In this document: one piece after another, positions 31,541 to 40,515 of the stretch
Position numbering within the stretch: the stretch's first letter is position 1
Layout of the letters: each line of letters starts with the position of its first letter
Source of the DNA: Lewinella sp. JB7
GTDB taxonomy: Bacteria > Bacteroidota > Bacteroidia > Chitinophagales > Saprospiraceae
Length of the DNA stretch: 64,000 nucleotides
Direction of reading: 5' to 3'
Assembly (NCBI RefSeq): GCF_024297185.1
Contig: NZ_JANCTD010000001.1
Span: 879,396-943,395 of the forward strand
The notes under the pieces: model-generated
What the model saw: the letters and a program-made list of their open reading frames with translations, nothing else
The model's database searches: none
What the model was told of the DNA's origin: nothing
Position numbers and translations under genes: made by a program

Positions 31541-32695
31541 TCAGACTTTGCTCCACTTTTCGTTACTCCGCGAGTTCTCGACCACGATCTCCACGAAGCG
31601 CATGCCCCGCAGGCCGTCGTGCACGGTAGGAAAGTCGCTTTCGATCTCCGTCGGCTGACGGCCCTCCATCCGGGCGCCGACCGTGGCGGCGAAGTTCTTG
31701 TAGATGTTGCCGAAGGCTTCCAGGTAACCCTCCGGATGGCCGGGGGGCGGTACGCGCTGGGCGGCCAGGGCGGCGGCGGAGAGCTCACCGACGCCGGTGC
31801 GGTAGTGGATCGCGGGCTGTTCGTGGCGCTTGTAGATGAGCGTGTTGGGTTCCTGCTGGTGCCACTCCAGGCCGCCGGTCTCTCCCCAGATGCGGATGTT
31901 GAGGCCGTTTTCCTCACCGACGGCAATCTGGGAGCAGTGCAGTACGCCCTTGGCTTCCTTCTCGAAGCGGAGGAGAATGTTGGCGTCATCGTCCAGCCGC
32001 CTCCCTTCCACGAAGGCGGTCAGGTCGGCGCAAACCTCGGTGATCTTCAGGCCGGAAATATACTCCGCCAGGTTCTCGGCGTGGGTGCCGATGTCACCCA
32101 TGGCACCGCCGAGGCCCGATTTGCTGGGATCGGTGCGCCAGCTGGCCTGCTTATTGTCCGTTTCTTCCTTGGCGTTGGCGAGCCAGCCCTGGGGGTACTC
32201 GACGACGATCTTGCGGATTTTGCCAAGTTTGCCCTCCTTCACCATATGGCGGGCCTGTTTCACCATCGGATAGCCGGTGTAGTTATGCGTAAGGGCGAAG
32301 ACCAGTCCGGTCTTTTCCACGAGATCCACCAATTGCCGGGCCTCGTCGACACTGAAGGCCAGGGGTTTGTCGCACACGACGTGGAAGCCGTTCTCCAGGG
32401 CCATTTTCGCCGGCCCGAAGTGTACGTGGTTGGGGGTGACGATGGAGATAAAGTCCATACGATCGCCTTCGGGGAGTTCTTTCTCCTTTCGGATCATTTC
32501 CTCGTAGGAACCATACACGCGCTCGGCGGGCAAATAAAAATCCTTGCCGGACACGCGGGACTTTTCCGGGTCGCTACTGAAGGCTCCGCACACCAGTTCG
32601 ATCTGCTGGTCGAGCGCGGCGGCGAAGCGGTGAACGCCTCCGATAAAGGCTCCCCGGCCGCCGCCGACCATTCCCATTCTTAATTTTCTTTGCAT
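31541..32695 (-). CDS. Gfo/Idh/MocA family oxidoreductase
   Basis: 384 residues. The N-terminal Rossmann fold has MGMVGGGRGAFIGGVHR (about 8-24) and the family EKP-like motif as DKPLAFS near 118; the C-terminal alpha/beta domain holds LGGAMGDIGTHAENLAEY, with the catalytic Asp and His spaced as in inositol and glucoside dehydrogenases. It should oxidise or epimerise a sugar or cyclitol with NAD(P). No sugar operon is nearby apart from its convergent neighbours. TATACTTG, one base from the -7 consensus, lies 28 bases upstream of the ATG (32723-32730). Confidence 0.92.
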   Translation of the reverse strand: MQRKLRMGMVGGGRGAFIGGVHRFAAALDQQIELVCGAFSSDPEKSRVSGKDFYLPAERVYGSYEEMIRKEKELPEGDRMDFISIVTPNHVHFGPAKMALENGFHVVCDKPLAFSVDEARQLVDLVEKTGLVFALTHNYTGYPMVKQARHMVKEGKLGKIRKIVVEYPQGWLANAKEETDNKQASWRTDPSKSGLGGAMGDIGTHAENLAEYISGLKITEVCADLTAFVEGRRLDDDANILLRFEKEAKGVLHCSQIAVGEENGLNIRIWGETGGLEWHQQEPNTLIYKRHEQPAIHYRTGVGELSAAALAAQRVPPPGHPEGYLEAFGNIYKNFAATVGARMEGRQPTEIESDFPTVHDGLRGMRFVEIVVENSRSNEKWSKV

Positions 32696-32784
32696 GATGT
32701 TCTATATTTTCCGCTTGGGCGACAAGTATAGGGAAAAGTCCGCGGGTGAAATCACCGCTCCTGCGTCCCCGCCCGAATGAATAG

Positions 32785-32820
32785 CAAAAGCCCCGCCCGA
32801 GATAGTCGGACGGGGCTTCT
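32785..32820 (-). terminator. probable intrinsic terminator after secDF
   Basis: Arms 32788-32800 (AAGCCCCGCCCGA) and 32806-32818 pair with a single mismatch around a five-base loop; four T follow on the minus strand. It lies 30 bases past the secDF stop, so it fits as its terminator. Confidence 0.8.
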
Positions 32821-32850
32821 GCGGCAAGAATCCTGTGGGAGGTCAGGGTT

Positions 32851-35800
32851 CTAAGTAGTGGTAACCGGCTTGTCGGTTTCGGTCTTCACCTCCTTGGCGT
32901 CCCGGTCTCCGGAGAGATCGTACACGATGGGGCTGGCGATGAAGATGGAGGAATAGGTACCGACCACGATGCCCACCAGCAGGGCGAAGGCGAAGCCCTT
33001 GATGCTGGCACCCCCGAAGAGGAAGAGCACCAGGACCACGAGAATGGTCGTGAAGGAGGTCATCACCGTCCGGCTGATGGTGCTGTTGATGGCGTCGTTG
33101 ATGAGCGACTTAGCATCCCGCTTGGTGTAGCTGTTGAGGTATTCGCGGATACGGTCGAAGACCACCACCGTATCGTTGATCGAGTAGCCGATCACCGTGA
33201 GGATGGCCGCGATGAAGGCCTGGTCAACTTCCATGTTAAAGCCGATCCAGCCCCAGCAGGCCGCGAAGACGCCCATCGTGATAATGGTGTCGTGGAAGAG
33301 GGCCGCCACGGCACCCATCGAGAAGCGCTTACCCTTGAAGCGGAACAGCAGGTAGAGGAAGATGCCGAGCAGGGCCACGATGCCGGCCTCCAGGGCGGAA
33401 CGCTTGATGTCGTCGGCGATCGTCGGGCCCACCTTGCTCACGCTGGTGATGTGGGTGCCCCCCGTAAATTCGGGGTTGCTGAACTGGGCCAGGGTGACGG
33501 AGTTGTCGCCGGTAGCGGCCGTCACGCCTTCGTACAGCGCGGCCAGTACGACGTCCTGGGGTTCCTGACCGTCGATGGGTTCGGTTTCGTCGATCAGGTA
33601 CTTGGTGACGATGTTGTAGGTGTTGTCGCTGTCCACCGACTTGATGGTCGGAGTAGCCTGGAAGGGGCCCTCCAGGGCGCTGCGTAGTTCCTGGGCGGTC
33701 ACGTTCTGGTCGAGCACCACGGTGTAGCTGTATCCTCCCGAGAAATCGACGCCGAGGTCGAAGCCGCGGACGAAAATCGCCATCAGGGACGCCAGTACGA
33801 GGACGGCGCTGATCCCGTAGGCCGTCTTCCGGAAGCCGAGCCAGTTTACGTTGATGTCGGAGAAAAGGTTTTCGCTGGCACCGGTCCAGAAGGTCATGCT
33901 TCCCTTCTTTTCGATCCAGTAGTCGACCATGAGGCGACCCACCAGTACGGCGGTGAATACGGAAGCGATAACGCCCACGATCAGCACCACGGCGAAGCCC
34001 TTGATGGGGCCGAGACCGAAGTAAGCCAGTACCCCCGCCACGAGAATGGTGGTAATGTTAGCGTCGATGATGGTCGAATAGGAGTTCGAGAAACCGTCGC
34101 GCACCGCGTTGGGCACGGTTTTGCCGACCCGCAGCTCTTCCCGCACCCGCTCGTAGATGATCACGTTGGCGTCGACGGCCATACCGATGGTCAGCAGGAT
34201 ACCGGCGATGCCGGGCAGGGTCAGTACGGTTCCGAGGCTGGCCAGGGCACCGAAGATGAACACGAGGTTGAGCAACAGCGAAACGATCGCCACTACGCCG
34301 GCGCCTCCGTAGTAGAAGAGCATGAAGGCCAGGACGAGACCGAAGCCGATCAGCAGGGCCGTAATGGAGCTGTTGATGTTGGCTTCGCCGAGGGAGGGGC
34401 CCACGATGCTTTCCTGGATGATCTGCGTACGGGCGGGCAGGCGGCCTACCTGCAGGATATTGGCGAGGTCGGTAGCTTCCTGTACGGTGAAGTCACCCGT
34501 GATGCTGGTGCTGCCGCCGGTGATCGGTCCGTTTACCCGGGGGGCGGAAACTATCTGGCTATCGAGTACGATGGCTACCTGCCGGTTGTTGTCGGCGGCG
34601 GCGGCCGTCGTCATGCGGGCCCAAATGCGACCGCCTTCGGAGTTCATGCTGAGGTTGACGGCGACCTGTCCGTTCGGCTCGGGGCCGGAACCGGCGCGGG
34701 TCACGTACTCGCCGGTCAGGGGCGCTTCGCCACCTCGGGGCAGTTCCAGCTGGTAGAGCTGGTAGAGATTGCCGGGCGTTCCCTGATCGTCGGCGTCCAG
34801 CGGGGTAGCCGACCAGCGGAAACTGGCGTTGCGCGGGAAGAGCCTTTTGATCTCTGGATCGCTCAGGTACTTCATCACCTGATCGCGGTTACCGGCCTCG
34901 GCGATACCGACTACGGCGGGGCCGAAGCTTCCGTTGTTGGGCGTAAGGATGGAGAAGAGGGGGCCGGCCGTCTGCCGGGGTACTTCCCGTTCCTCCACCG
35001 AGGCGATGCTGTCGGTGAGATTCCCGAATTCGTCCTGGGCGTAGACCGTGTCCAGCACCGTGGTGGTCGTCGAGATTTCCGCGCTGTCACGACCGGCGGC
35101 CAGTGCCTGCCGGCGTTCGAGGAGTTGATCGGCCTGAACCAGGGCGTTCACCGAGGTCTGGTCGATATTCAGTACGTCAAAGAACTCCAGGTTAGCCGCG
35201 GCCTGCAGGAAGGTACGGGCACGCTCGGGATTCTCTACGCCGGGCAGCTCTACGAGAATGAGGTCCCGTTCGGCGTCGAGGCTGACGTTGGGCTGCACCA
35301 CGCCGAGTTGGTCGATGCGCTTGCGCAGCATGACGTAGGTGAGGTTTACCGTTTCGTCGGCCTTCTCCCGCAGGATCCGCTCGACTTCGGCGTCGGAGGT
35401 GTTGGTGCCGATCTGGTCGCGCAGGGCGTCGTTGCGGCTGAAGATGGTATTGAGTTGCTTGCCGTCGGCCCGCTCCCGCCAGGCGTCGGCGAAGAGGGTG
35501 ATGTAATCGTCGTCGGCACTTTGCTGCGCTTGGGAGGCGGCGGTAATGGCTTCTTCAAATGTGGGGTCCTTGGAATTTCGGGCCAGTGAGATCAGGAACT
35601 CCCGGAGGTCGACCTGCAGTACGACGGACATGCCGCCCTTGAGGTCCAGACCGAGCGCGAGTTGCTGGGCCTTGAGGTCCTGGTAGGTGTACGATTTGAT
35701 CAGCGGAAGTCGGAAAACCTCCTGATCGGAGATGCTGTCCAGATAGGACGCGCGAGCAATGCGGTAAGCTTCGCCTGAGTCTTCTCCCGTGAGGTTCTGC

Positions 35801-35916
35801 GCGTAGTTGTCCGCATCGTTTTCCACCGCGTTGGTGGGGATGACGAACATGTACTGCGCAACCGTCACGAGGATCATGACCACAAGGAAAAACTTAATCA
35901 GTCCCTTGCCTTGCAT
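32851..35916 (-). CDS. secDF: protein translocase SecD-SecF fusion
   Basis: 1021 residues from the ATG at 35916 (QGKGLIKFFLVVMILVT follows). Reading on to a TTG at 36063 adds 49 unlikely residues. The SecD half has the P1 head start LGLDLKGGMSVVLQ (about 100), a long periplasmic region with a variable insert, and the transmembrane motif GMAVDANVIIYERVREE. The SecF half begins near 700 with GVDFSGGYSYT and has GYSINDTVVVFDRIRE. The pair uses the proton gradient to pull exported proteins through SecYEG. Fusion into one chain is usual in Bacteroidota. A leader of about 115 bases separates it from its candidate promoter. Confidence 0.97.
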   Translation of the reverse strand: MQGKGLIKFFLVVMILVTVAQYMFVIPTNAVENDADNYAQNLTGEDSGEAYRIARASYLDSISDQEVFRLPLIKSYTYQDLKAQQLALGLDLKGGMSVVLQVDLREFLISLARNSKDPTFEEAITAASQAQQSADDDYITLFADAWRERADGKQLNTIFSRNDALRDQIGTNTSDAEVERILREKADETVNLTYVMLRKRIDQLGVVQPNVSLDAERDLILVELPGVENPERARTFLQAAANLEFFDVLNIDQTSVNALVQADQLLERRQALAAGRDSAEISTTTTVLDTVYAQDEFGNLTDSIASVEEREVPRQTAGPLFSILTPNNGSFGPAVVGIAEAGNRDQVMKYLSDPEIKRLFPRNASFRWSATPLDADDQGTPGNLYQLYQLELPRGGEAPLTGEYVTRAGSGPEPNGQVAVNLSMNSEGGRIWARMTTAAAADNNRQVAIVLDSQIVSAPRVNGPITGGSTSITGDFTVQEATDLANILQVGRLPARTQIIQESIVGPSLGEANINSSITALLIGFGLVLAFMLFYYGGAGVVAIVSLLLNLVFIFGALASLGTVLTLPGIAGILLTIGMAVDANVIIYERVREELRVGKTVPNAVRDGFSNSYSTIIDANITTILVAGVLAYFGLGPIKGFAVVLIVGVIASVFTAVLVGRLMVDYWIEKKGSMTFWTGASENLFSDINVNWLGFRKTAYGISAVLVLASLMAIFVRGFDLGVDFSGGYSYTVVLDQNVTAQELRSALEGPFQATPTIKSVDSDNTYNIVTKYLIDETEPIDGQEPQDVVLAALYEGVTAATGDNSVTLAQFSNPEFTGGTHITSVSKVGPTIADDIKRSALEAGIVALLGIFLYLLFRFKGKRFSMGAVAALFHDTIITMGVFAACWGWIGFNMEVDQAFIAAILTVIGYSINDTVVVFDRIREYLNSYTKRDAKSLINDAINSTISRTVMTSFTTILVVLVLFLFGGASIKGFAFALLVGIVVGTYSSIFIASPIVYDLSGDRDAKEVKTETDKPVTTT

Positions 35917-36290
35917 AGTAAAAAATTTAGGTTCCGGCGGAGCCGCCGTCGGAAGTCGGGCGGACCACCAATTTGAAGAAGGATGGTTGAAGCCGTCGCA
36001 ACCGGGGCCTCCCAGACCCGGTTTGCGAAGCGGGCGCAAATATACGGACCCTAGCCGCAACAACTTAGCCCCATCCTCCGGGGGTGCCGCCGACCGGCAA
36101 AAATCGCGAGCTCCAGTAGGGAATATGACGGTATTCCGTGTTAGATAAGTATCGCAACTTCATCTGAGTGACCGATGCCGTCCGCCACCGTCTCTACTAT
36201 CCGAGCGGCGACATTCCGGCCGGTTATCCTTCCCTGTTTAGTGAATATTCTGTCTACGGCGACGTTCTAACCCTACCAAACACTAACCAC
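35917..36290. other. divergent intergenic region, secDF and barrel gene
   Basis: 374 bases without a gene. The secDF side holds the -7 element described separately. On the rightward side I see no clear promoter; the frame of the barrel gene is open from 36168, but those residues do not resemble a signal peptide. The segment 35930-36035 is GC-rich with short inverted words (for example CCGGGTCTGGGAGGCCCCGG on the minus strand) and may fold in the secDF leader. Confidence 0.5.
36037..36044 (-). promoter_or_regulatory. -7 element of the secDF promoter
   Basis: TATATTTG on the minus strand matches TAnnTTTG exactly and continues GCGCCC. A TTG lies 16 bases upstream (36061-36063), a little closer than the usual -33 spacing. 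It would give a leader of roughly 115 bases. Confidence 0.5.
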
Positions 36291-37001
36291 TTGAAACGAT
36301 CTTGTACCCCCCCGGGCCTCTGCGGCCCCCTTCCGATGTTATTGGTCTTCCTGGCCCTGCTGTCGGTCCCCGTCTCGGCACAGTCGCCCCTGGACGTGGG
36401 CGGACACATCTCCCCCCAACTCCGTTACATCAGTTCCGCGGACCGGGGCGTGGAGGTGCCTACTACCGGATCCTTCACTTCCGGCAAGGACGGCCTCTCC
36501 TTAGGCATCGGCGCGGGTGTGTACCTGGAGTACGCGATCACCCCGAACTGGTTCGTACGGGGCGGCGTGGATCTTTCCTATAAACGCAACCAATATGGCG
36601 TCCGCAAAACCTTCGTCGAGTCCGATTCGACCATCTCCGGCACCAATCAAATCGTGTACAGCAGCATCGAACTGCCCCTGTCCGTACTGTACCGCTTCGA
36701 TTTTCTCCCGAACGGCGACAGCTTTTTGCTCGGAATCGGGACCACGGTAAATCGCTGGGGCGGCAACCCCCGGGCCTTCGCCAGTTTTTTCCACCGGCGC
36801 GGGGTGAAGGAATTCGTCGATTATCCCCGGCACACGGTGACCGTTTTCGGTGGCTACGAGCGCTACCTGTCCAACGTGATCGTGGTGGGACTGGAACCCT
36901 ACCTATCGTACGTACCCACCCGCTTCAATCTCGAAACCACGACTTCGGCCAAGGTTCAGGTAGAGGCCGGTCTATCCCTGCGGTTTCACCTCGACAACTG
37001 A
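36291..37001 (+). CDS. outer-membrane beta-barrel protein, PorT-like
   Basis: 236 residues from a TTG at 36291, which supplies the basic residues (KRSC) before the hydrophobic core PMLLVFLALLSVPVSAQ; the ATG at 36336 is the alternative but leaves a signal peptide with no positive charge. The mature part alternates short beta strands (LGIGAGVYLEYAITPNWFVR, GGVDLSYKRNQYG) and ends in the aromatic strand LSLRFHLDN, as in small eight-stranded barrels. Function unknown. Its last 30 bases overlap the end of the convergent gene. Confidence 0.75.
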   Translation: MKRSCTPPGLCGPLPMLLVFLALLSVPVSAQSPLDVGGHISPQLRYISSADRGVEVPTTGSFTSGKDGLSLGIGAGVYLEYAITPNWFVRGGVDLSYKRNQYGVRKTFVESDSTISGTNQIVYSSIELPLSVLYRFDFLPNGDSFLLGIGTTVNRWGGNPRAFASFFHRRGVKEFVDYPRHTVTVFGGYERYLSNVIVVGLEPYLSYVPTRFNLETTTSAKVQVEAGLSLRFHLDN

Positions 37002-37589
37002 TACCACGCCCGCCGTCCAGTCTTTCCACTGTATTTTACTCAGGCCCACCGTGCCGAGTAGGGCCACCGCTTCGTTGCGCACGCGATCGAGTAGGGGAGG
37101 AGCGTCCGTATTGGGCCGCTCGTTGCGCCCGTGCACTTCGGCCAGAACGCAATTTCCCAGTCGGCGCACCACGAACGTATTCGTGGCCCCCTCGGCGAAG
37201 AAGTGAGCCACCGCCGGGTCGTCACTCTGAGGACCGGGGCAGGGCACCACGGTCATGGCGGCGTACGGCGTATCCCCGTTTACCTCCTCCAGTTGTTGGA
37301 TCGATACCCAGTCGTACCCGCCACCACTCGGACTTCCCGGCCCAACCACGTCGATACGAATGAGGTCTCCCGTACGGGCGGGTCGGTCGAGGGCCTGCCC
37401 CCGGGCATCGCAGAGCAGAAAATCGGTTTTTACCGCATCGTTCAGTTTCCGCCAGTGGTTCACGTTGTACAGGTGCTGCACCGCACGGATGTAGGCTTCC
37501 CGGGCACTCGCGGGGGTATCGTGGCAGTACATACTCAAGGTATCGTGGTGATTACCCGTACGACGGAGGGGGAACGAAGGCTGCTTCAT
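36972..37589 (-). CDS. conserved-looking protein of unknown function
   Basis: 205 residues from the ATG at 37589 (KQPSFPLRRTGNHHD follows); a second ATG at 37532 is possible. No signal peptide or membrane helix. The first part is helical (SAREAYIRAVQHLYNVNHWR), then mostly beta with DLIRIDVVGPGSPSGGGYDW and VRRLGNCVLAEVHGRNE; GPSPSGGG-like loop and two separate Cys give no recognised motif. The stop lies inside the convergent barrel gene (30-base overlap), which is rare in this window. I do not assign a function. Confidence 0.7.
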   Translation of the reverse strand: MKQPSFPLRRTGNHHDTLSMYCHDTPASAREAYIRAVQHLYNVNHWRKLNDAVKTDFLLCDARGQALDRPARTGDLIRIDVVGPGSPSGGGYDWVSIQQLEEVNGDTPYAAMTVVPCPGPQSDDPAVAHFFAEGATNTFVVRRLGNCVLAEVHGRNERPNTDAPPLLDRVRNEAVALLGTVGLSKIQWKDWTAGVVSVVEVKPQG

Positions 37590-37660
37590 AATCCTAGTAA
37601 CGCGGGCGGCGGCGCGCAGGTGCAATCTTTTATTCCAACGTGCCGTACCTATTCCAGCAC

Positions 37661-37867
37661 CTACACCGTAGCCGAGCGAACGGGCAGCGGGAGGCCATCC
37701 GCGATGCTTCGCGAGTGGCCGTCGATACCCTGCGCCCGGGTGGCTTTAGCGATCAGTTCCGCGTAGCGATCGGGTGACAGGACGACTGCCCCGGAATTCT
37801 TATTAATGGCTACGAGCACCCGTTGTCCGTCCTCGGCGTAGCGGCCGGGTACGGAATGTCCGAACAA
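37661..37867 (-). CDS. doubtful small ORF, faintly Phd/YefM-like
   Basis: 68 codons with only a TTG start, or 52 from an internal GTG. The segment LVAINKNSGAVVLSPDRYAE loosely recalls the N-terminal strand and PxxY turn of Phd/YefM antitoxins, but no toxin gene is next to it and the rest does not match. It may be a remnant or chance. Otherwise the 311 bases between 37589 and 37901 hold only the candidate promoter element TACCTTGG at 37873-37880 for the next gene. Confidence 0.2.
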   Translation of the reverse strand: MFGHSVPGRYAEDGQRVLVAINKNSGAVVLSPDRYAELIAKATRAQGIDGHSRSIADGLPLPVRSATV

Positions 37868-37900
37868 GCACTTACCTTGGCAAGCTCATCAACATACATC

Positions 37901-38491
37901 ATGAAGTACTACGCCTTTCTCCTCTGTGCTTGCATTCTGGCTGGTTGCAGCCGTCCCACCACCTCCTTATTTAACGGGCAGAACCTGGATGGGTGGACGG
38001 CCTACGGTACGGAAAAGTGGTACGTCGAGGACGGTGAGATCATTTGCGAAAGTGGCCCCGACGCCGAATACGGTTACCTGGCCACCGACCAGTACTACGA
38101 TGATTTCGAACTCACCCTGGAGTTTAAGCAGGAAGCCGACGGCAACAGCGGAGTCTTCATTCGCTCCACCATCGACGGAACCAAGATCAGCGGATGGCAG
38201 GTGGAAGTGGCTCCTCCGGGCCACGATACCGGGGGTATCTACGAATCCTACGGCCGGGGCTGGCTCATCAAGCCCGATCCCGAAAAGGACGGCTATCTTA
38301 AAATGGGCGCCTGGAACCAACTCAAAATCCGCGCCGAAGGGGATCAGGTGACCACCTGGCTCAACGGGCAGAAAATGGTCGAGTTTGAGGACGAAAAAAT
38401 CGGGGAAGGAAAGGGCTCTATCGCTCTGCAGATCCACGACGGCGGTGGGATCAAGGTACGGTGGCGCGATATCGAACTGCGCAAAATCTAA
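37901..38491 (+). CDS. DUF1080 (3-keto-disaccharide hydrolase fold) lipoprotein
   Basis: 196 residues from the ATG at 37901. A lipobox LAGC follows a short hydrophobic stretch, so it is lipid-anchored. The rest is one DUF1080 domain, a concanavalin-like beta sandwich: SLFNGQNLDGWTAYG at the start, DFELTLEFKQEADGNSGVFI in the middle and GSIALQIHDGGGIKVRWRDI at the end, all typical. Some members hydrolyse 3-keto-glycosides or bind glycans. TACCTTGG, near the -7 consensus, is 20 bases upstream. The Kelch lipoprotein gene follows after 13 bases, so they probably form an operon. Confidence 0.9.
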   Translation: MKYYAFLLCACILAGCSRPTTSLFNGQNLDGWTAYGTEKWYVEDGEIICESGPDAEYGYLATDQYYDDFELTLEFKQEADGNSGVFIRSTIDGTKISGWQVEVAPPGHDTGGIYESYGRGWLIKPDPEKDGYLKMGAWNQLKIRAEGDQVTTWLNGQKMVEFEDEKIGEGKGSIALQIHDGGGIKVRWRDIELRKI

Positions 38492-38504
38492 CCCCCCTCC
38501 AGCC

Positions 38505-39494
38505 ATGCCTCATCTTCCCCGCCTCGCCCTGCTCCTACTCGTAGTGGGCTTGGCATCGTGTGCCGTGCACCGGCAGTCCGTACAAACCTCGGAGTGGACC
38601 TACGTCGAAACCGCCACGGAGCCCGTCGCCCGCCACGAAGCGGCCTTCGTATCCGTCGGTGATCGCTATTACCTGCTCGGCGGCCGGGGAATCCGGCCGG
38701 TATCCATCTACGATAAGTCCACCAGCGAATGGACCGAGGGAGCGCCACCCCCGGTGGAAATTCATCATTTCCAACCGGTCGTCTACCGGGGGGAGGTGTA
38801 TCTGCTGGGCGCCATGACGGGAGGCTACCCCGGAGAAACGCCCCTCCCGCACGTCTATATCTATAATCCGGACCGCGACGAGTGGCGGCGAGGCCACGAA
38901 ATTCCCGAAGACCGCCGCCGCGGGGGAGCCGGGGCCGTGGAGCACGACGGACGCATATACCTCATCTGCGGTATCCGCGACGGGCACCGCGGCGACCATA
39001 AGACCTGGCTCGACGTCTACGATCCCACCACAGGTGACTGGGAACGCCTGCCGGATGCCCCCCGCCCCCGCGATCACTTCCAGGCCGCCGTGGTGGACGG
39101 AAAAATTTACGCCGCCGCCGGGCGCACGACGGTTGCCGCGACCAATCCCTTCGCCAACACGATCGGCGCGGTGGATGTCTACGACACGGAGACGCGGCGA
39201 TGGATCACTCTCCCCAACGAGCTGCCTACCCGGCGGGCCGGAACGGCGGCTATTGCCGTGGACAAACGGGTAGTCGTGATCGGTGGGGAGTCCGACACCC
39301 AGGAACCCGCCCACGCGGAGGTGGAAGCCCTCGATGTAGCCTCCGGCGACTGGACCGCCCTGCCACCGCTCGTACGCGGGCGCCACGGCACGGGCGCGAT
39401 TCACCACGACGGCTCCCTCATCATGGCCAGCGGCTGCGGTATGCGGGGCGGGGAGCCCGAGCTTGCGGACATGATCCGCGCCCGGGTCGAGTAA
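38505..39494 (+). CDS. Kelch-repeat lipoprotein
   Basis: 329 residues from the ATG at 38505. Signal peptide with lipobox LASC. Then about six Kelch blades, each with the hydrophobic-Gly-Gly pattern: YYLLGGRG, VYLLGAMTG, IYLICGIRD, IYAAAGRTT, VVVIGGESD and LIMASGCG, separated by Tyr/Trp strands such as VYDPTTGDWERLP. This forms a beta-propeller on the outer membrane or periplasmic face. It may bind carbohydrate, like galactose-oxidase-type propellers, but no catalytic residues are evident. It follows the DUF1080 gene on the same strand. Confidence 0.92.
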   Translation: MPHLPRLALLLLVVGLASCAVHRQSVQTSEWTYVETATEPVARHEAAFVSVGDRYYLLGGRGIRPVSIYDKSTSEWTEGAPPPVEIHHFQPVVYRGEVYLLGAMTGGYPGETPLPHVYIYNPDRDEWRRGHEIPEDRRRGGAGAVEHDGRIYLICGIRDGHRGDHKTWLDVYDPTTGDWERLPDAPRPRDHFQAAVVDGKIYAAAGRTTVAATNPFANTIGAVDVYDTETRRWITLPNELPTRRAGTAAIAVDKRVVVIGGESDTQEPAHAEVEALDVASGDWTALPPLVRGRHGTGAIHHDGSLIMASGCGMRGGEPELADMIRARVE

Positions 39495-39496
39495 TG

Positions 39497-40228
39497 TTAG
39501 AGGGCCACGGGTACCAGGTGCCACAGGCCCGCCGCAAGCAGAGCACCGAGCACCGGCCCGACGATCGGCACCCAGGCGTACCCCCAGTTGCTGTCGCCCT
39601 TGCCGTGCAGGGGAACGGAGAAGTGGGCGATCCGGGGTCCCAGGTCGCGGGCCGGATTGATCGCGTAGCCCGTAGGCCCGCCGAGTGATAGCCCGATGCC
39701 CAGTACTACGAGCGCCACGGGTAAAGCGTCGAGGGCACCCAGACTGCCCGGCGAATCGCCAAATTTCGGCCCCGTAATGTAGAGCACGGCGAAGACGAGC
39801 ACGAAGGTGCCGATGGCTTCGGTGAGTACATTCGACAGATTATTCGGTATGGCCGGATCGGTACTGAAGGTAGCCAGCACGGCCCCCTGATCGGCGGTAG
39901 CCCGGTAGTGGTCGCGGTAGGCAAGGATGACCAGGAGCTGTCCGATGAACGCGCCGATGAGCTGGGCCACCACGTACCCCGGCACCAACCACCAGTCGAA
40001 CTTTCCCGCCAGGGCCAGTCCGATCGTCACGGCCGGATTCAGGTGGGCCCCGGAAATGGGGGCCGTAATGAATACGGCGGTGAATACCGCGATCGCCCAG
40101 GCGAAAGCAATAACGATCAGCCCGCTATCGTGTCCTTTGGTTTTCGCCAGGAGTACGTTGGCGACGACTCCGTTGCCGAGCAGGATGAGAATAGCGGTAC
40201 CGATAAGTTCGCCGGTGTACAAAATCAT
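39497..40228 (-). CDS. glpF: aquaglyceroporin, MIP family
   Basis: 243 residues, six membrane helices and two half-helices with HLNPAVT (about 62-68) and AINPARD (about 192-198). The Asp after the second NPA motif and the Gly-rich helix 5 fit glycerol facilitators rather than strict water channels. It allows passive glycerol uptake. No glpK follows, so regulation with glycerol kinase is not visible here. It converges with the Kelch gene two bases away. Confidence 0.9.
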   Translation of the reverse strand: MILYTGELIGTAILILLGNGVVANVLLAKTKGHDSGLIVIAFAWAIAVFTAVFITAPISGAHLNPAVTIGLALAGKFDWWLVPGYVVAQLIGAFIGQLLVILAYRDHYRATADQGAVLATFSTDPAIPNNLSNVLTEAIGTFVLVFAVLYITGPKFGDSPGSLGALDALPVALVVLGIGLSLGGPTGYAINPARDLGPRIAHFSVPLHGKGDSNWGYAWVPIVGPVLGALLAAGLWHLVPVAL

Positions 40229-40419
40229 AGGAGTGCGTAGCTGAAATTAGGAGTGACGTGCCGGAGAAGCACGCGCCTAATGTAATCACCGATGCGCAAT
40301 GTCGGACCGTAACCGCCCGCTCCCGCGTCCCCGCCACTTCCACTTCGTAGACTTTTCTTAGCAGAAAAACCAGACCGAACGACAAGCGGAGGGCTTTAAT
40401 GTAGGGTAGAAAGTTTAAT

Positions 40420-40437
40420 AATGTGTTGTAACACATT
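40420..40437. promoter_or_regulatory. perfect 18-bp palindrome, operator-like
   Basis: AATGTGTTGTAACACATT is a perfect inverted repeat (8-bp arms, 2-bp centre). It lies 79 bases before the repeat-protein gene and 191 bases upstream of glpF, in the divergent region. It has the size and symmetry of a dimeric regulator site, and TATATTAA follows within 20 bases. No matching regulator gene is next to it. Confidence 0.5.
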
Positions 40438-40515
40438 CATGTTGCCGGTATATTAAGGAAGAAACGGGCCTGCTGCCGTGGACACCCATTCTCCCTTCAC
40501 CCAACCGCCATTCCC

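Noticed and set aside
37661-37867. Phd/YefM antitoxin gene
   Set aside because: Only a faint local similarity, no ATG start and no toxin; kept as a low-confidence ORF.
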